DNA of 64,000 bases, from NCBI GenBank assembly GCA_045110675.1, contig JBGCGJ010000017.1, positions 1 to 64,000 of the forward strand. Direction: 5' to 3'. Made by a program: the position numbers and the translations under genes. The stretch is from JBALVT01 sp045110675 (GTDB lineage Bacteria > Pseudomonadota > Gammaproteobacteria > Pseudomonadales > Halieaceae). The notes under the pieces are model-generated. The model was not told the DNA's origin. It saw nothing but the letters and a program-made list of their open reading frames with translations, and ran no database searches. Of this stretch, positions 33,257 through 41,530 are shown piece by piece; the stretch's first letter is position 1, and each line of letters opens with the position of its first letter.

Positions 33257-34573
33257 CTAAAGTGGGTGAACCTTCACCGGAAGGTCGGTAATACCTCGAA
33301 CAAAACTCGATTGTAATCGCTGAGGTTCACCCACCACTTCTATCGCGCTAAAGCGCGCTAGAATTTCTTCCCAGACAATCCGCAATTGCATCTCCGCCAG
33401 CCGATTTCCCATACATCGGTGAATCCCGAAACCAAATGACAGATGATGACGCGCTTTGGGTCTGTCGATGAGAAATTCGTCGGCACGATCGATCACCTCG
33501 CCGTCGCGATTTCCCGACACATACCACATCAACAGTTGGTCACCGGCTTTAATTTGCTTGTCACGAATTTTGACGTCCTCCCGAGCGGTGCGACGCATAT
33601 AGGGAAGCGGTGTTTGCCAACGGATTATTTCCGAAACCATGTTGGGAATAAGCGATGGATCTTTTTTTAGCTTTTCAAACTCGGCGGGGTGTTGATGCAA
33701 GGCCAAAACTCCGGCGCTGATAGAATTGCGGGTCGTGTCATTGCCCCCCACAATCAGCAGTATCAGATTGCCCAGAAACTCCAGTGGTTCCATATTTCTG
33801 GTGTCTTTGCCATGAACTAACATGGAGATCAGATCTGAGCCCGGCTCCTTCTGCTGTGCTCTTTCGTTCCACAGCCTGGTAAAGTATTCCAGGCATTCCA
33901 GTAATTCCGCATTTCTTTCCTCGAAGGTCTCGACAAGACCTGTGCCCGGAACAGACGTCGCCACGTCGGACCAGCGGGTTAGCTTGCGCCGATCCTCAAA
34001 AGGGAAATCGAAAAGAGTTGCCAGCATTTGAGTCGTCAATTCAATGGATACCAGATCAACCCAATTGATGGTCTCTGCGATGGGCAAGCTATCGAATATG
34101 GCAGCTACCCGCTGACGAATAATCGGCTCCAGTTTCGCGAGGTTTTTTGGCGCTACAACGCCACTGACCGTACTTCGCTGTAGATCGTGTTTGGGGGGAT
34201 CCATAGCAATAAAGTTAGGAAAATCCATGACTGCAGGATTTAACGGGTCCTTCACTTCAGGCCCAAGTACTATCCCATGGGCCGAGGAGAACAACTGGTG
34301 ATTGGTATCCACAAACATGATGTCTTCGAACTTTGTGATAGACCAATATCGGCCCGCGCCTTCCATCTCGTTCAGGTGAACCGGGTCCTCCTCTCGCAAT
34401 CGCTTGAAGTGGTCCCAGTGCAAATCGTGTTCGAACAAGCGTCCATCGATAACATTGATGTCCTCAATGGGGATAGCGTAGGCATCTTCGACGACGGGCA
34501 GGGCATCCGGACCCAAAAAAGGGCTGACCACTTGCTCGAGAGGATGCTCGTAGGCTTCTGTTTGTTCGCTCAT
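33257..34573 (-). CDS. Cytochrome P450, CYP153-like
   Basis: About 438 residues from ATG 34573, with AAGAGAAATAAT upstream; the longer TTG start is unlikely. Heme loop FGFGIHRCMGNRLAEMQ, I-helix LIVGGNDTTRNSISAG, ExxR in EIIRW and the end SSFVRGITDLPVKVHP match CYP153-type P450s, which hydroxylate the terminal carbon of alkanes, fatty acids and terpenes. No ferredoxin or reductase gene is adjacent. It follows the SnoaL gene by 83 bases and may be the last gene of the sigma-54-driven operon. Confidence 0.9.
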   Translation of the reverse strand: MSEQTEAYEHPLEQVVSPFLGPDALPVVEDAYAIPIEDINVIDGRLFEHDLHWDHFKRLREEDPVHLNEMEGAGRYWSITKFEDIMFVDTNHQLFSSAHGIVLGPEVKDPLNPAVMDFPNFIAMDPPKHDLQRSTVSGVVAPKNLAKLEPIIRQRVAAIFDSLPIAETINWVDLVSIELTTQMLATLFDFPFEDRRKLTRWSDVATSVPGTGLVETFEERNAELLECLEYFTRLWNERAQQKEPGSDLISMLVHGKDTRNMEPLEFLGNLILLIVGGNDTTRNSISAGVLALHQHPAEFEKLKKDPSLIPNMVSEIIRWQTPLPYMRRTAREDVKIRDKQIKAGDQLLMWYVSGNRDGEVIDRADEFLIDRPKARHHLSFGFGIHRCMGNRLAEMQLRIVWEEILARFSAIEVVGEPQRLQSSFVRGITDLPVKVHPL

Positions 34574-34656
34574 ATTATTTCTCTTGTGCCGGTTCAATAT
34601 TGATTCACGTTATCAAGAAATTGCGGACGCCGCCATCGGGGGCGGTGAAGTCCTGC

Positions 34657-35163
34657 TTAGCCCTGGAGAGATCTGGCTGCCACTTGTACCTCCAGGCTTC
34701 CCGGTTCATATCCGCAGTGCAAGACCGTGCGATACTCGGTGCGGGATTCGCTCACCTTCCATTGTCCATCAATCTTCCTGTAACTATCGTGATACAGGGC
34801 ACTCATGAGGGTCACGGTGTGGTCATGGGTGTTAATGTTCCGGTAGTTCAAACTCCAAAGCCCACGGCCATTACCGGGATCGAGGATTTCAATTTCAGGA
34901 TTGGCACAATGGTGCATATCCAGAACATATTCATGACAGCCTCTAGGAACAAATATACCGTCAACAAACTCATCACGGTTTTCGCAGCGGCCAAAATAGG
35001 ACATATCGATCACCACCTCACCCTGTGCAAAGCAGTCTCGAACCGCTTCGGGGTCCTGGCGATCACAGGCGTTGAGATACCTCGCTTTTAGTTGCTTGAT
35101 GGCGTCTATGTCTTCTAGCCGAGTCAAACGCTGTGTTAAATCCGCCAGATCAATATCATTCAT
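34657..35163 (-). CDS. SnoaL-like (NTF2 fold) protein
   Basis: About 168 residues from ATG 35163 (MNDIDLADLTQRL). The NTF2-like cone fold is recognised by RLEDIDAIKQLKARYLNACDRQDPEAVRDCFA, then EFVDGIF, and the strands RGLWSLNYRNINTHDHTVTLMSALYHDSYRKIDGQW. These proteins are cyclases, isomerases or dehydratases of small lipophilic molecules, or binding partners. It lies between the glutathionyl-hydroquinone reductase and CYP153-like genes, with 241 bases on the upstream side. Confidence 0.8.
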   Translation of the reverse strand: MNDIDLADLTQRLTRLEDIDAIKQLKARYLNACDRQDPEAVRDCFAQGEVVIDMSYFGRCENRDEFVDGIFVPRGCHEYVLDMHHCANPEIEILDPGNGRGLWSLNYRNINTHDHTVTLMSALYHDSYRKIDGQWKVSESRTEYRTVLHCGYEPGSLEVQVAARSLQG

Positions 35164-35404
35164 AAATTGCTGCTCTTGGATGAAAACTATTGGACTCACC
35201 AGCGCTGATCTTTCTTTAAGACTCAGGTGGTCAGAAAGGAATACAACAATCTTATACCCGCAACAACAAAGATAACAATTAGAGTGGCTTCGTTAAGTTC
35301 TCGAATAAAGTTATTGGAACTTAGCTGTCCTTATCGACAAGGCAAAAATTTTCTGACACCAACCCACGGCCGAAGTGCCAGGAATCAAGCAGGGAACCTC
35401 ACGG

Positions 35405-36394
35405 TCAAGCAGCGGCCTGCGAATCTGCCGCTACTGCAGTTCGATCATGGGGCGCAGAAAAATCGTAGGGCTCGCTCAAGGGAATCAACCCCCCAGGATT
35501 CACTGACAAAAAACTGCCATAGTAGTGAACTTTCGTGTGCTCCAGATCAACCAATGCGGCAACGTTTTCGATCTGATACAAATCGCGAGTGTAGGCAATT
35601 AAACTGGGATAATCCTTAAGTCGCTTCTGGCTTAACTTGAACAATCCATAGTACACAGCATCAAATCGAAGCAGCGTTGTAAACAGGCGCCAATCGGCCT
35701 CTGTTAGGACCTCGCCGCTTAGGTACCGCGCTTTGGATAATTTTCGATCGAGCTCCTCGAGCGCATCAAACACTACGCGGCTAGCCTTCTCATATTCTTC
35801 CTGAGTTTCAGCGAATCCGGCGCGATACACTCCCAGGGTTATCCTTGGGTTTATCCAGTCGTTGAGTGCATTGATTTCCTCTCTCAAATCCAAGGGATAG
35901 AAGTCATACCGACTGTCAGTAAGCGAGTTGAAAGCAGAGTTAAACATGCGAATGATCTCTGCCGATTCATTGCTGACTATCACCTGCCGATACTTGTCCC
36001 AAAGTACGGGAACGCTGACCCTTGTGGTCAAATCACCGCCACTTTTTGTGTATATTTCGTGAAGTGCATTTAGCCCGTAGAGGTGATCCGGATACGCTTC
36101 AGAAAACACCCAACCCTGGTCGAGCATCAGCGGCTCAACTTCGGACACAGAGACAATATCCTCAAGCCCCTTTAAGTGCCGAAAGATCATTGCCCGCTGT
36201 GCAAACGGGCAGGCCCGGGAGTAGTAGAGATGATAGCGTCCAGGTTCTGCTGCAAACTCACGGACGCCTGAAAAGCTAAGACCGTCGGGCGTGATCCAAT
36301 TGCGTAGGTGTTTTTGCGATTCTGTCATTGCCAGATTTATCTCGCTGGATACTTCCTCCGCGTTAACCCATTTTCCTTTGACTAAGATCCCCAT
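35405..36394 (-). CDS. Glutathionyl-hydroquinone reductase (YqjG/ECM4-type GST)
   Basis: 329 residues, the family's usual length. The active-site Cys is in YYSRACPFAQRAMIF near residue 61. The thioredoxin half is followed by a GST C-terminal helix domain (VFDALEELDRKLSKARYLSG, LTEADWRLFTTLLRFDAVY), both diagnostic for Xi-class enzymes, which reduce glutathionyl-hydroquinones and so recycle quinone conjugates. The start overlaps the end of the small coiled-coil gene by 13 bases. Confidence 0.92.
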   Translation of the reverse strand: MGILVKGKWVNAEEVSSEINLAMTESQKHLRNWITPDGLSFSGVREFAAEPGRYHLYYSRACPFAQRAMIFRHLKGLEDIVSVSEVEPLMLDQGWVFSEAYPDHLYGLNALHEIYTKSGGDLTTRVSVPVLWDKYRQVIVSNESAEIIRMFNSAFNSLTDSRYDFYPLDLREEINALNDWINPRITLGVYRAGFAETQEEYEKASRVVFDALEELDRKLSKARYLSGEVLTEADWRLFTTLLRFDAVYYGLFKLSQKRLKDYPSLIAYTRDLYQIENVAALVDLEHTKVHYYGSFLSVNPGGLIPLSEPYDFSAPHDRTAVAADSQAAA

Positions 36395-36603
36395 TGTTTA
36401 ATGCTCCAAGATTCAGTTTCAATTTGAGCAGTTTGATGTGCGATCGAGGCTGCCTGCTCTTGCTCCAATTCAGTTATCCGCGCGCGCTGACGCAGCAACT
36501 CCTGCTCGAGGGCTTGCAGTGTCTCAGCTTGGTAACCCAGGCCGGGCTCATCAAAAAAACTCAGCCATTGAGAAGCGCGATTTATAAAATTTTCAGATAG
36601 CAT
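36382..36603 (-). CDS. 73-residue coiled-coil protein of the sigma-54 operon
   Basis: MLSENFINRASQWLSFFDEP is followed by a heptad-rich helix (ALEQELLRQRARITELEQEQ). AAAAGGAG before the ATG is a strong ribosome binding site and the 3' end overlaps the GST gene, so it is probably translated. No family is recognised; it may be an oligomerisation partner of an operon enzyme. Confidence 0.65.
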   Translation of the reverse strand: MLSENFINRASQWLSFFDEPGLGYQAETLQALEQELLRQRARITELEQEQAASIAHQTAQIETESWSIKQWGS

Positions 36604-36681
36604 TTCAGTACTCCTTTTCGGTGGACGCCAGGGAACGAAACCCGCGGTGGCATTAACACCCCTAAGCGCGTGGTTATAATT

Positions 36682-37389
36682 TCAAAGCATCAATTCAGCG
36701 AGTTTTTGAGGCACCGAGAACGCGGGAAAATGGCCCGACACAAGGTTGTGAACCACATCTACGGGCCAGCTCTCTATCATCCGATCTTGCAAATCAGGAG
36801 TGGTGACTCTATCGATAGTGGTTCGAATGTAGGTCTTGTGTACCGTGCCAAAGTTTTCTGCGGTTACTACCACTGGTGCCATGAAGGGCTCCGTAGATTG
36901 TTTTTCAACGATTAGGGGCAGAAACCTCTCAATCACTTGCTCATCGACATCGTGAAAGCCCGCGCTGCGCAAAGTTTCCTCTGGAAGAGTTGCATAAGAC
37001 TCATCTTCAGAGAAAATAATATTGGGAAGAAACTCGCCATCATCACTCTGCATGGCTTCCAAAACCGTACCGCCACTGTGCAATAGGAACGCCGCCACAT
37101 AAATCAATCGCTCAAGCTTGTGGGGTATTTGCTCGGCCACCAAGGACACCACGGAACCGGTCATGCTGTGGGCAACCAGGATGACGGGCGTACCAATTTC
37201 ATCAATTGTGTTGATAACCGTGTCGACGTAGTTGGCCATAGTCATTTCGGTAACAGGCTGCATATTCGCGCCGTGTCCAGGCAGGTCGATAGCAGTGACT
37301 GTGTGACCACTTTGCTCCAGCACAGGGACAACGTCCTCCCATGATTGTGATTCTTCCCATGCTCCGTGTACTAATACGTAGTGACTCAT
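36682..37389 (-). CDS. Alpha/beta hydrolase, salicylate-esterase-like
   Basis: 235 residues from ATG 37389, with AAAGGAGAACCACA upstream. Oxyanion region YVLVHGAWEES, nucleophile elbow VAHSMTGS (Ser near residue 84) and catalytic His in SGHFPAFS near the C-terminus. This small-hydrolase type includes methyl-salicylate and related esterases and hydroxynitrile lyases. It is the second gene of the predicted sigma-54 operon, 74 bases after the tautomerase. Confidence 0.9.
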   Translation of the reverse strand: MSHYVLVHGAWEESQSWEDVVPVLEQSGHTVTAIDLPGHGANMQPVTEMTMANYVDTVINTIDEIGTPVILVAHSMTGSVVSLVAEQIPHKLERLIYVAAFLLHSGGTVLEAMQSDDGEFLPNIIFSEDESYATLPEETLRSAGFHDVDEQVIERFLPLIVEKQSTEPFMAPVVVTAENFGTVHKTYIRTTIDRVTTPDLQDRMIESWPVDVVHNLVSGHFPAFSVPQKLAELML

Positions 37390-37463
37390 TGTGGTTCTCC
37401 TTTGCGGCACCGAGTGCCGCTTAAATAGTTGATTTTTGTATGCTCAGCGCCTGCTAAGTGAAG

Positions 37464-37895
37464 CTAAGCTGCTTTGATGTTCATTGCGGCCTGTATCCCG
37501 GCGAGGGGAAAAATCTGCCCACCGCCAGCCCATCCGCCCTCATCGAGTTCAGTCAACATGACCCAGTGATTTAGGCGGCCTTCAAAAGGACCGATGAGCT
37601 CATCCACAATTACGCCGATGTCCTCTACCAGGACGCGACGAGATTGTTCGTTAAGTGCACCTTCGGGCGTAGTAATCGCCACGCGAATAGGCGAGGTTTC
37701 GAGGTTCTCACCGCCCACATAAATGGTGTCAGTGTTCATTTCATGGTAGTAAGCCCAAACCAGAGACTGTGCTCCGGGGTCCTCAAGGGGGGCGCATTCG
37801 GCGGTGAGTACAGCGTTGGATACCCGAGACATCAGAGCATCCTGATCCTTTTTGTTAAGGACACCTTGTGGAGCGATAACTTGAATTAATGGCAT
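37464..37895 (-). CDS. Tautomerase-superfamily protein
   Basis: About 143 residues. The start at 37895, with GAGGAA before it, yields MPLIQVIAP, so the mature protein starts with the catalytic Pro1 of tautomerases. The length suggests a fused double beta-alpha-beta unit (second unit near SPIRVAITTPEGALNEQSRR). The role would be proton shuffling in degradation of an unsaturated or aromatic compound. It is the first gene after the sigma-54 promoter at 38017-38032. Confidence 0.8.
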   Translation of the reverse strand: MPLIQVIAPQGVLNKKDQDALMSRVSNAVLTAECAPLEDPGAQSLVWAYYHEMNTDTIYVGGENLETSPIRVAITTPEGALNEQSRRVLVEDIGVIVDELIGPFEGRLNHWVMLTELDEGGWAGGGQIFPLAGIQAAMNIKAA

Positions 37896-38016
37896 GACGT
37901 ATTCCTCTTGTTGAGAAGTCAAAGAACTAAATGTTTCCGATCCGAAGATCGAGTGTCGCGCACAGATTTCTCACGATCGGCCTTTACCAAAGACATCTCT
38001 GAGCAACTAGATACTT

Positions 38017-38032
38017 AGCATCGATCGTGCCA
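38017..38032 (-). promoter_or_regulatory. Sigma-54 promoter driving the tautomerase operon
   Basis: On the minus strand the sequence is TGGCAC-GATCG-ATGCT, with GG and GC separated by exactly ten bases, as in the -24/-12 consensus. The predicted start is about 12 bases beyond, near 38005, leaving a leader of roughly 110 bases to the ATG at 37895. Palindromic activator sites lie 75-125 bases upstream of that start. Confidence 0.8.
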
Positions 38033-38077
38033 AGTAAAATAATTATTTAATTACAACAACTTAGGTAAAATCGATAA

Positions 38078-38130
38078 CCACAAATATTTGTGTTCCACAA
38101 GATTCCGTGGTTATATCCACAAATAACTGG
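38078..38130. promoter_or_regulatory. Activator (UAS) palindromes of the PAS-AAA-Fis regulator
   Basis: Three related sites lie in tandem: CACAAATATTTGTG at 38079-38092 (perfect palindrome), CCACAAGATTCCGTGG at 38095-38110 (imperfect) and the half-site CCACAAAT at 38117-38124. The same motif recurs at 40593-40646. They lie upstream of the sigma-54 promoter and within the leader of the regulator gene, so they could serve both activation and autoregulation. Confidence 0.75.
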
Positions 38131-38139
38131 AGTGAAACC

Positions 38140-39978
38140 ATGGCAAATGAAGATCTAGGTTGGCTTCTCCGTGACTCGCCCTCACTACTCCTTCTGATGG
38201 ATGACAATCTCGACTGCCACCACATGGCAGACGTCTGGCGAGCCAGGCTGAACCCAGCACTCAGGGCCAAGAAAGTGATTCCAGCCTCTGCACTCTTCGA
38301 TTTAGACAATGAATCGGAGCTTTACGGGAAGTTCACCGAACTAGCTCAGCAAGGCACGTCAATCGTCAATCACGCCGCTGGCCTGTTTATGGAAGAGGGT
38401 GTATTGCCTGCGCGATTCGGTGCCTGGCGTGCGCAACGGGTAAAAGGGGATCCCCCCTGTATCATTGTCGCAGCGACTGATGTCAGTAAATTCAAAGGGG
38501 CGCAGGCGCAAATAAGCGAACTCCAATCCCAATACCAACACATTCTGAGTGCCGCTGGAGAGGGCATCCACGGCCTGGACAAAGAGGGGCGTATCACCTT
38601 TGGCAACGCAGCGGCCGAGGAAATTCTGGGCTGGCGCACTGACGAAGTATTGGGGAAAAAATCACACGGCCTACACCACCACTCCTACCCCGACGGTTCA
38701 GAATACCCGCGGGATGACTGCCCAATTTACGCTGCGCTCAGTGACGGTGTGACCCACAATGTTGATCACGAAGTGTTTTGGCATGTCGACGGTCACGCGG
38801 TTCCCGTCGAGTACACAAGCACACCGATCATGCGCGAGGGCAAACCCGATGGAGCCGTCGTGGTGTTTCGCGACATAAGCGAGCGAAAGAACCTGGAGGC
38901 ACAGCGAAAGCAGGCCTTTGTAGAAATCCAGCAACTTAAAAATCAACTGGAACAAGAACGAGATTACCTGCGCGATGAAATCAACGTGACGGTAAATTTT
39001 GGGGAAATTATCGGCGAAAGCCAGGCGCTAAAACGCGCCCTCAGCCAAATTGATACCGTAGCGCCGACACCCGTCAGCGTACTGATTCTTGGAGACTCTG
39101 GCGTCGGCAAAGAAATGATTGCACGGGCGATTCACACCAGGAGTGACAGGGCAGACAAGCCCATGATAAAAGTTAATTGCGCCTCTATTCCAAAAGATTT
39201 ATTTGAGAGCGAATTTTTTGGACACCTGCGGGGCTCCTTTACCGGCGCACACCAGGACCGCATTGGCAGGCTTCAGCTGGCTGATGGAGGTACATTATTT
39301 CTCGATGAGATCGGTGAAATACCCCTTTCACAGCAGGGTAAATTGCTGCGCGCCCTGCAGGAGGGCGAGTTCGAACGGATCGGAGATGACAAAACTTCGA
39401 AGGTAGATGTCCGTATCGTCGCCGCCACCAATCGAAATCTGTTGGCGGAGATCAAGGCCGGGCGTTTTCGGGAAGATTTGTATTACCGTATTAGCGTTTT
39501 CCCCGTTGAAGTACCTCCCCTGCGTGAACGCCGCGAGGATATTGCCCCCCTGGTAGCTCACTTCCTGGAGAGTTTCTGCAGCGAATTACAGCGCGACCCG
39601 CTCCCGCTGACGCGAAACCAATTGACCACACTTGAACAGCAGGCATGGCCGGGCAATATCCGTGAACTGAAAAATGTAATAGAAAGAGCCGTCATATCTT
39701 CCACGGGCAATCGACTCCGATTAGACCTGGCACTGCCAAATACTAATTCGACAAAAAGCGATAACGACACACCTAGCCCGCCGGATACATCGGATTTCCT
39801 GACTGCGGAAGAATTTAAGAATTTGGAAAAGGCGAACATCAAGGCGGCTCTGGAGCATGCACAGTGGAAAGTGTGGGGCGAACAGGGTGCAGCAGAATTA
39901 CTGGGAGTAAAACCTACAACATTGGCCTACCAAATAAAGACTTTCGGCATTTCGAAAGACGGCGAAGAATCACAGTAA
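38140..39978 (+). CDS. Sigma-54-dependent activator with PAS, AAA+ and Fis-type HTH domains
   Basis: About 612 residues from ATG 38140 (AACTGGAGTG upstream). Residues 1-130 form a PAS-like or sensory region and 130-250 a clear PAS domain (HILSAAGEGIHGLDKEGRITFGN), then a coiled coil. The AAA+ domain has Walker A GDSGVGKE (318-325), the sigma-54 contact loop GSFTGA (365-370; canonical GAFTGA) and Walker B GGTLFLDEIGE. The C-terminal Fis-like helix-turn-helix is GAAELLGVKPTTLAYQIK. It should bind the CCACAAAT palindromes on both sides of its own gene and open the two sigma-54 promoters. The signal may be a small ligand or redox state sensed by the PAS domain. Confidence 0.93.
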   Translation: MANEDLGWLLRDSPSLLLLMDDNLDCHHMADVWRARLNPALRAKKVIPASALFDLDNESELYGKFTELAQQGTSIVNHAAGLFMEEGVLPARFGAWRAQRVKGDPPCIIVAATDVSKFKGAQAQISELQSQYQHILSAAGEGIHGLDKEGRITFGNAAAEEILGWRTDEVLGKKSHGLHHHSYPDGSEYPRDDCPIYAALSDGVTHNVDHEVFWHVDGHAVPVEYTSTPIMREGKPDGAVVVFRDISERKNLEAQRKQAFVEIQQLKNQLEQERDYLRDEINVTVNFGEIIGESQALKRALSQIDTVAPTPVSVLILGDSGVGKEMIARAIHTRSDRADKPMIKVNCASIPKDLFESEFFGHLRGSFTGAHQDRIGRLQLADGGTLFLDEIGEIPLSQQGKLLRALQEGEFERIGDDKTSKVDVRIVAATNRNLLAEIKAGRFREDLYYRISVFPVEVPPLRERREDIAPLVAHFLESFCSELQRDPLPLTRNQLTTLEQQAWPGNIRELKNVIERAVISSTGNRLRLDLALPNTNSTKSDNDTPSPPDTSDFLTAEEFKNLEKANIKAALEHAQWKVWGEQGAAELLGVKPTTLAYQIKTFGISKDGEESQ

Positions 39979-40221
39979 GATCTTGCCATTTAGGACAAAT
40001 GATAAATTGACTTGTACTCGATTCAGCAACCACAACCACATTTCTGAACGAATGGCGTGTGGAGATATTTCTCCCTCAGTTTAATCCGTCGCCAGTTCAT
40101 TAATTTAGATAGCAACAACGTAGCGACGCGTAATATCCAACCCTTCAATTTCAGACTAAGCGCACACTGTATTGCCTTCGCATTTCGATTTCCCATTTCC
40201 GCCTCCTATATAAATTCGTCG

Positions 40222-40476
40222 TTAACCCCTCGCGGTTTTTACATCGAGACTGAGGCCACCTCCGATCGCACCCGAGCCCTGTCGCCTATCTTCGAGAAAA
40301 GTGACGAGCCGCTCCTCAAGCTCAGTGCACACCGGTAGCCACAACCAGAACGCAAGAGCGAGACCCATGGGCAAGTCGGCGCCCTGAAACCCATCCATGA
40401 ACATACCGAACAGCGTCAGCACGAGAATAAACAGGCGATTGAGATTAACCAGGTACTTGCTTTGCTTGATGCTCAT
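40222..40476 (-). CDS. 84-residue membrane protein under a sigma-54 promoter
   Basis: From ATG 40476 (AAAGGAGATAGGC upstream) the protein begins MSIKQSKYLVNLNRLF. It has two adjacent hydrophobic spans (LFILVLTLFGMFMDGF and LPMGLALAFWLWLPVC) and a hydrophilic end with GAIGGGLSLD. Two transmembrane segments are likely. The function is unknown. Its promoter and activator sites mirror those of the tautomerase operon, so it is probably a transporter accessory or membrane partner of that pathway. Confidence 0.7.
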   Translation of the reverse strand: MSIKQSKYLVNLNRLFILVLTLFGMFMDGFQGADLPMGLALAFWLWLPVCTELEERLVTFLEDRRQGSGAIGGGLSLDVKTARG

Positions 40477-40531
40477 GCCTATCTCCTTTGGATTTGGGGC
40501 AGTTTCGCGACTTCGCGAGTACAAGAGTTAG

Positions 40532-40547
40532 TGCATAGAATGTGCCA
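40532..40547 (-). promoter_or_regulatory. Sigma-54 promoter of the small membrane protein gene
   Basis: On the minus strand TGGCAC-ATTCT-ATGCA has GG and GC ten bases apart, a near-consensus -24/-12 element. Expected start near 40520, about 45 bases before the ATG at 40476. Confidence 0.82.
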
Positions 40548-40592
40548 ACCTTAAAAAGCTTTAAAAAACAGGTAGATAGAGAAAAAGGAGCA

Positions 40593-40646
40593 CCACAAAT
40601 TATTGGAGTCCACAAAATTTTGTGGAAAAACCCTAATTATTTGTGG
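40593..40646. promoter_or_regulatory. Second cluster of activator palindromes
   Basis: CCACAAATTATTGG (40593-40606), a perfect 18-bp palindrome TCCACAAAATTTTGTGGA (40609-40626) and ATTATTTGTGG (40636-40646). They lie about 73-126 bases upstream of the predicted start from the sigma-54 promoter at 40532-40547, the same distance as in the other cluster at 38078-38130. Confidence 0.78.
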
Positions 40647-40722
40647 GGAACAGAGGGGCTCCACGGACAGAGGTGTCAGTGGAGTGTGGCCCTCGAGGGC
40701 TAACAGGAGTGAGCCCTGCGAA

Positions 40723-41208
40723 CTACACCGCTATCTTCAGTGTATCCAACTGTTTGATAGTAGCGGCACAGGCCCGTGCTGCTTCTGCGCCCTTGTGCAC
40801 AAAGTGCTCGCGGAAGAATTGAACATGCTCTTCGCTACCTTGAAATTGGTGGGGCGTTAACACTGCGGAAAAAATCGGGGTATCAAGCTCCAGTTGCAGC
40901 TGCATCAATCCGCTAACAACAGACTGAGCGACAAACTCATGCCGGTATATGCCACCATCAACAACCAGCCCCGCGGCAACCACCGCGAGATAGTTGCCGG
41001 TTTGCACCAGGCGTTTGGCATGTAGTGGTATTTCAAATGCGCCGGGCACTTCAAATAAATCTACCTGATAAGAGCACAGAGATTCTATCTCGCGAAGAAA
41101 GGAGTCCCTGGCGCAATCGACAATATCGCGATGCCAGCAAGACTGAATAAAAGCAATTCGGTTGGGGCCGGAAAATTCGGCACGCGGTGGAGTGATTACT
41201 GAGGTCAT
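40723..41208 (-). CDS. ribH: 6,7-dimethyl-8-ribityllumazine synthase, RibH2 type
   Basis: 161 residues. VPGAFEIPLHAKRL, GLVVDGGIYRHEFVAQSVVSGLMQLQLE and VLTPHQFQGSEEHVQFFREHF are the family's substrate and phosphate sites; the last motif marks the RibH2 (type II, decameric) subgroup. It condenses 5-amino-6-ribitylamino-uracil with 3,4-dihydroxy-2-butanone-4-phosphate in riboflavin synthesis. It lies alone behind an FMN riboswitch. AGGGCGAG before the ATG is the ribosome binding site and can be masked by an upstream repeat. Confidence 0.93.
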   Translation of the reverse strand: MTSVITPPRAEFSGPNRIAFIQSCWHRDIVDCARDSFLREIESLCSYQVDLFEVPGAFEIPLHAKRLVQTGNYLAVVAAGLVVDGGIYRHEFVAQSVVSGLMQLQLELDTPIFSAVLTPHQFQGSEEHVQFFREHFVHKGAEAARACAATIKQLDTLKIAV

Positions 41209-41212
41209 TGGC

Positions 41213-41240
41213 TCGCCCTGTCATAATTAAAAAAGGGCGA
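41213..41240 (-). promoter_or_regulatory. Predicted RBS-sequestering hairpin of the FMN riboswitch expression platform
   Basis: On the minus strand TCGCCCT (41240-41234) can pair with AGGGCGA (41219-41213), which is the ribosome binding site of ribH. A seven-pair stem with a 14-base loop would block translation when FMN is bound. No strong terminator hairpin with a T-run was found, so translational control is the better fit. Confidence 0.55.
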
Positions 41241-41317
41241 AAAGGAAATCATGACAGGCAGCGCGCACACCTAATAAAATAGACACGACTGCCAGCAAGC
41301 ATTTACCAAATCCTCAT

Positions 41318-41459
41318 AACCAGACTTTAACTGTCGGCCCCGGAATCACACCGGGTCTGCTGTCCTTGTTGCCTGCACAACAAGCGCCCGCGGGCTACAC
41401 ACTTTTACTAACACGTGATTACCGCCGGTGGGGACTTTCACCCCGCCCTGAGAATCCCC
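41318..41459 (-). ncRNA. FMN riboswitch (RFN element)
   Basis: On the minus strand conserved RFN blocks appear in order: TTCTCAGGGCGGGGTGAAAG, TCCCCACCGGCGGTAA, AGCCCGCGGGCGC, GGACAGCAGACCCGGTG and TTCCGGGGCCGACAGTTAAA, ending in AGTCTGG. It lies about 110 bases upstream of ribH and would turn the gene off when FMN is plentiful. Confidence 0.93.
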
Positions 41460-41530
41460 CGAAAGGGAAAGACCTAAGATTACTGGAATTTCTCAGCCTG
41501 AACAAGCTCGTGACTGCTTTACGCGTTCCC

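Noticed and set aside
35365..35382. TGGCACTTCGGCCGTGG on the minus strand between the GST and SnoaL genes as a third sigma-54 promoter
   Set aside because: At the -12 position GC is replaced by GT and no CCACAAAT palindromes lie upstream, so it is not a convincing sigma-54 promoter.
37394..37414. GCGGCAC/GTGCCGC region before the alpha/beta hydrolase as a sigma-54 promoter
   Set aside because: The spacing between GG and GC does not reach the required ten bases; it is an inverted repeat in a 74-bp intergenic gap, possibly an mRNA hairpin.
40057..40338. 93-codon plus-strand open frame
   Set aside because: It overlaps the sigma-54-controlled small membrane gene on the other strand, has no ribosome binding site and gives an unconvincing protein.
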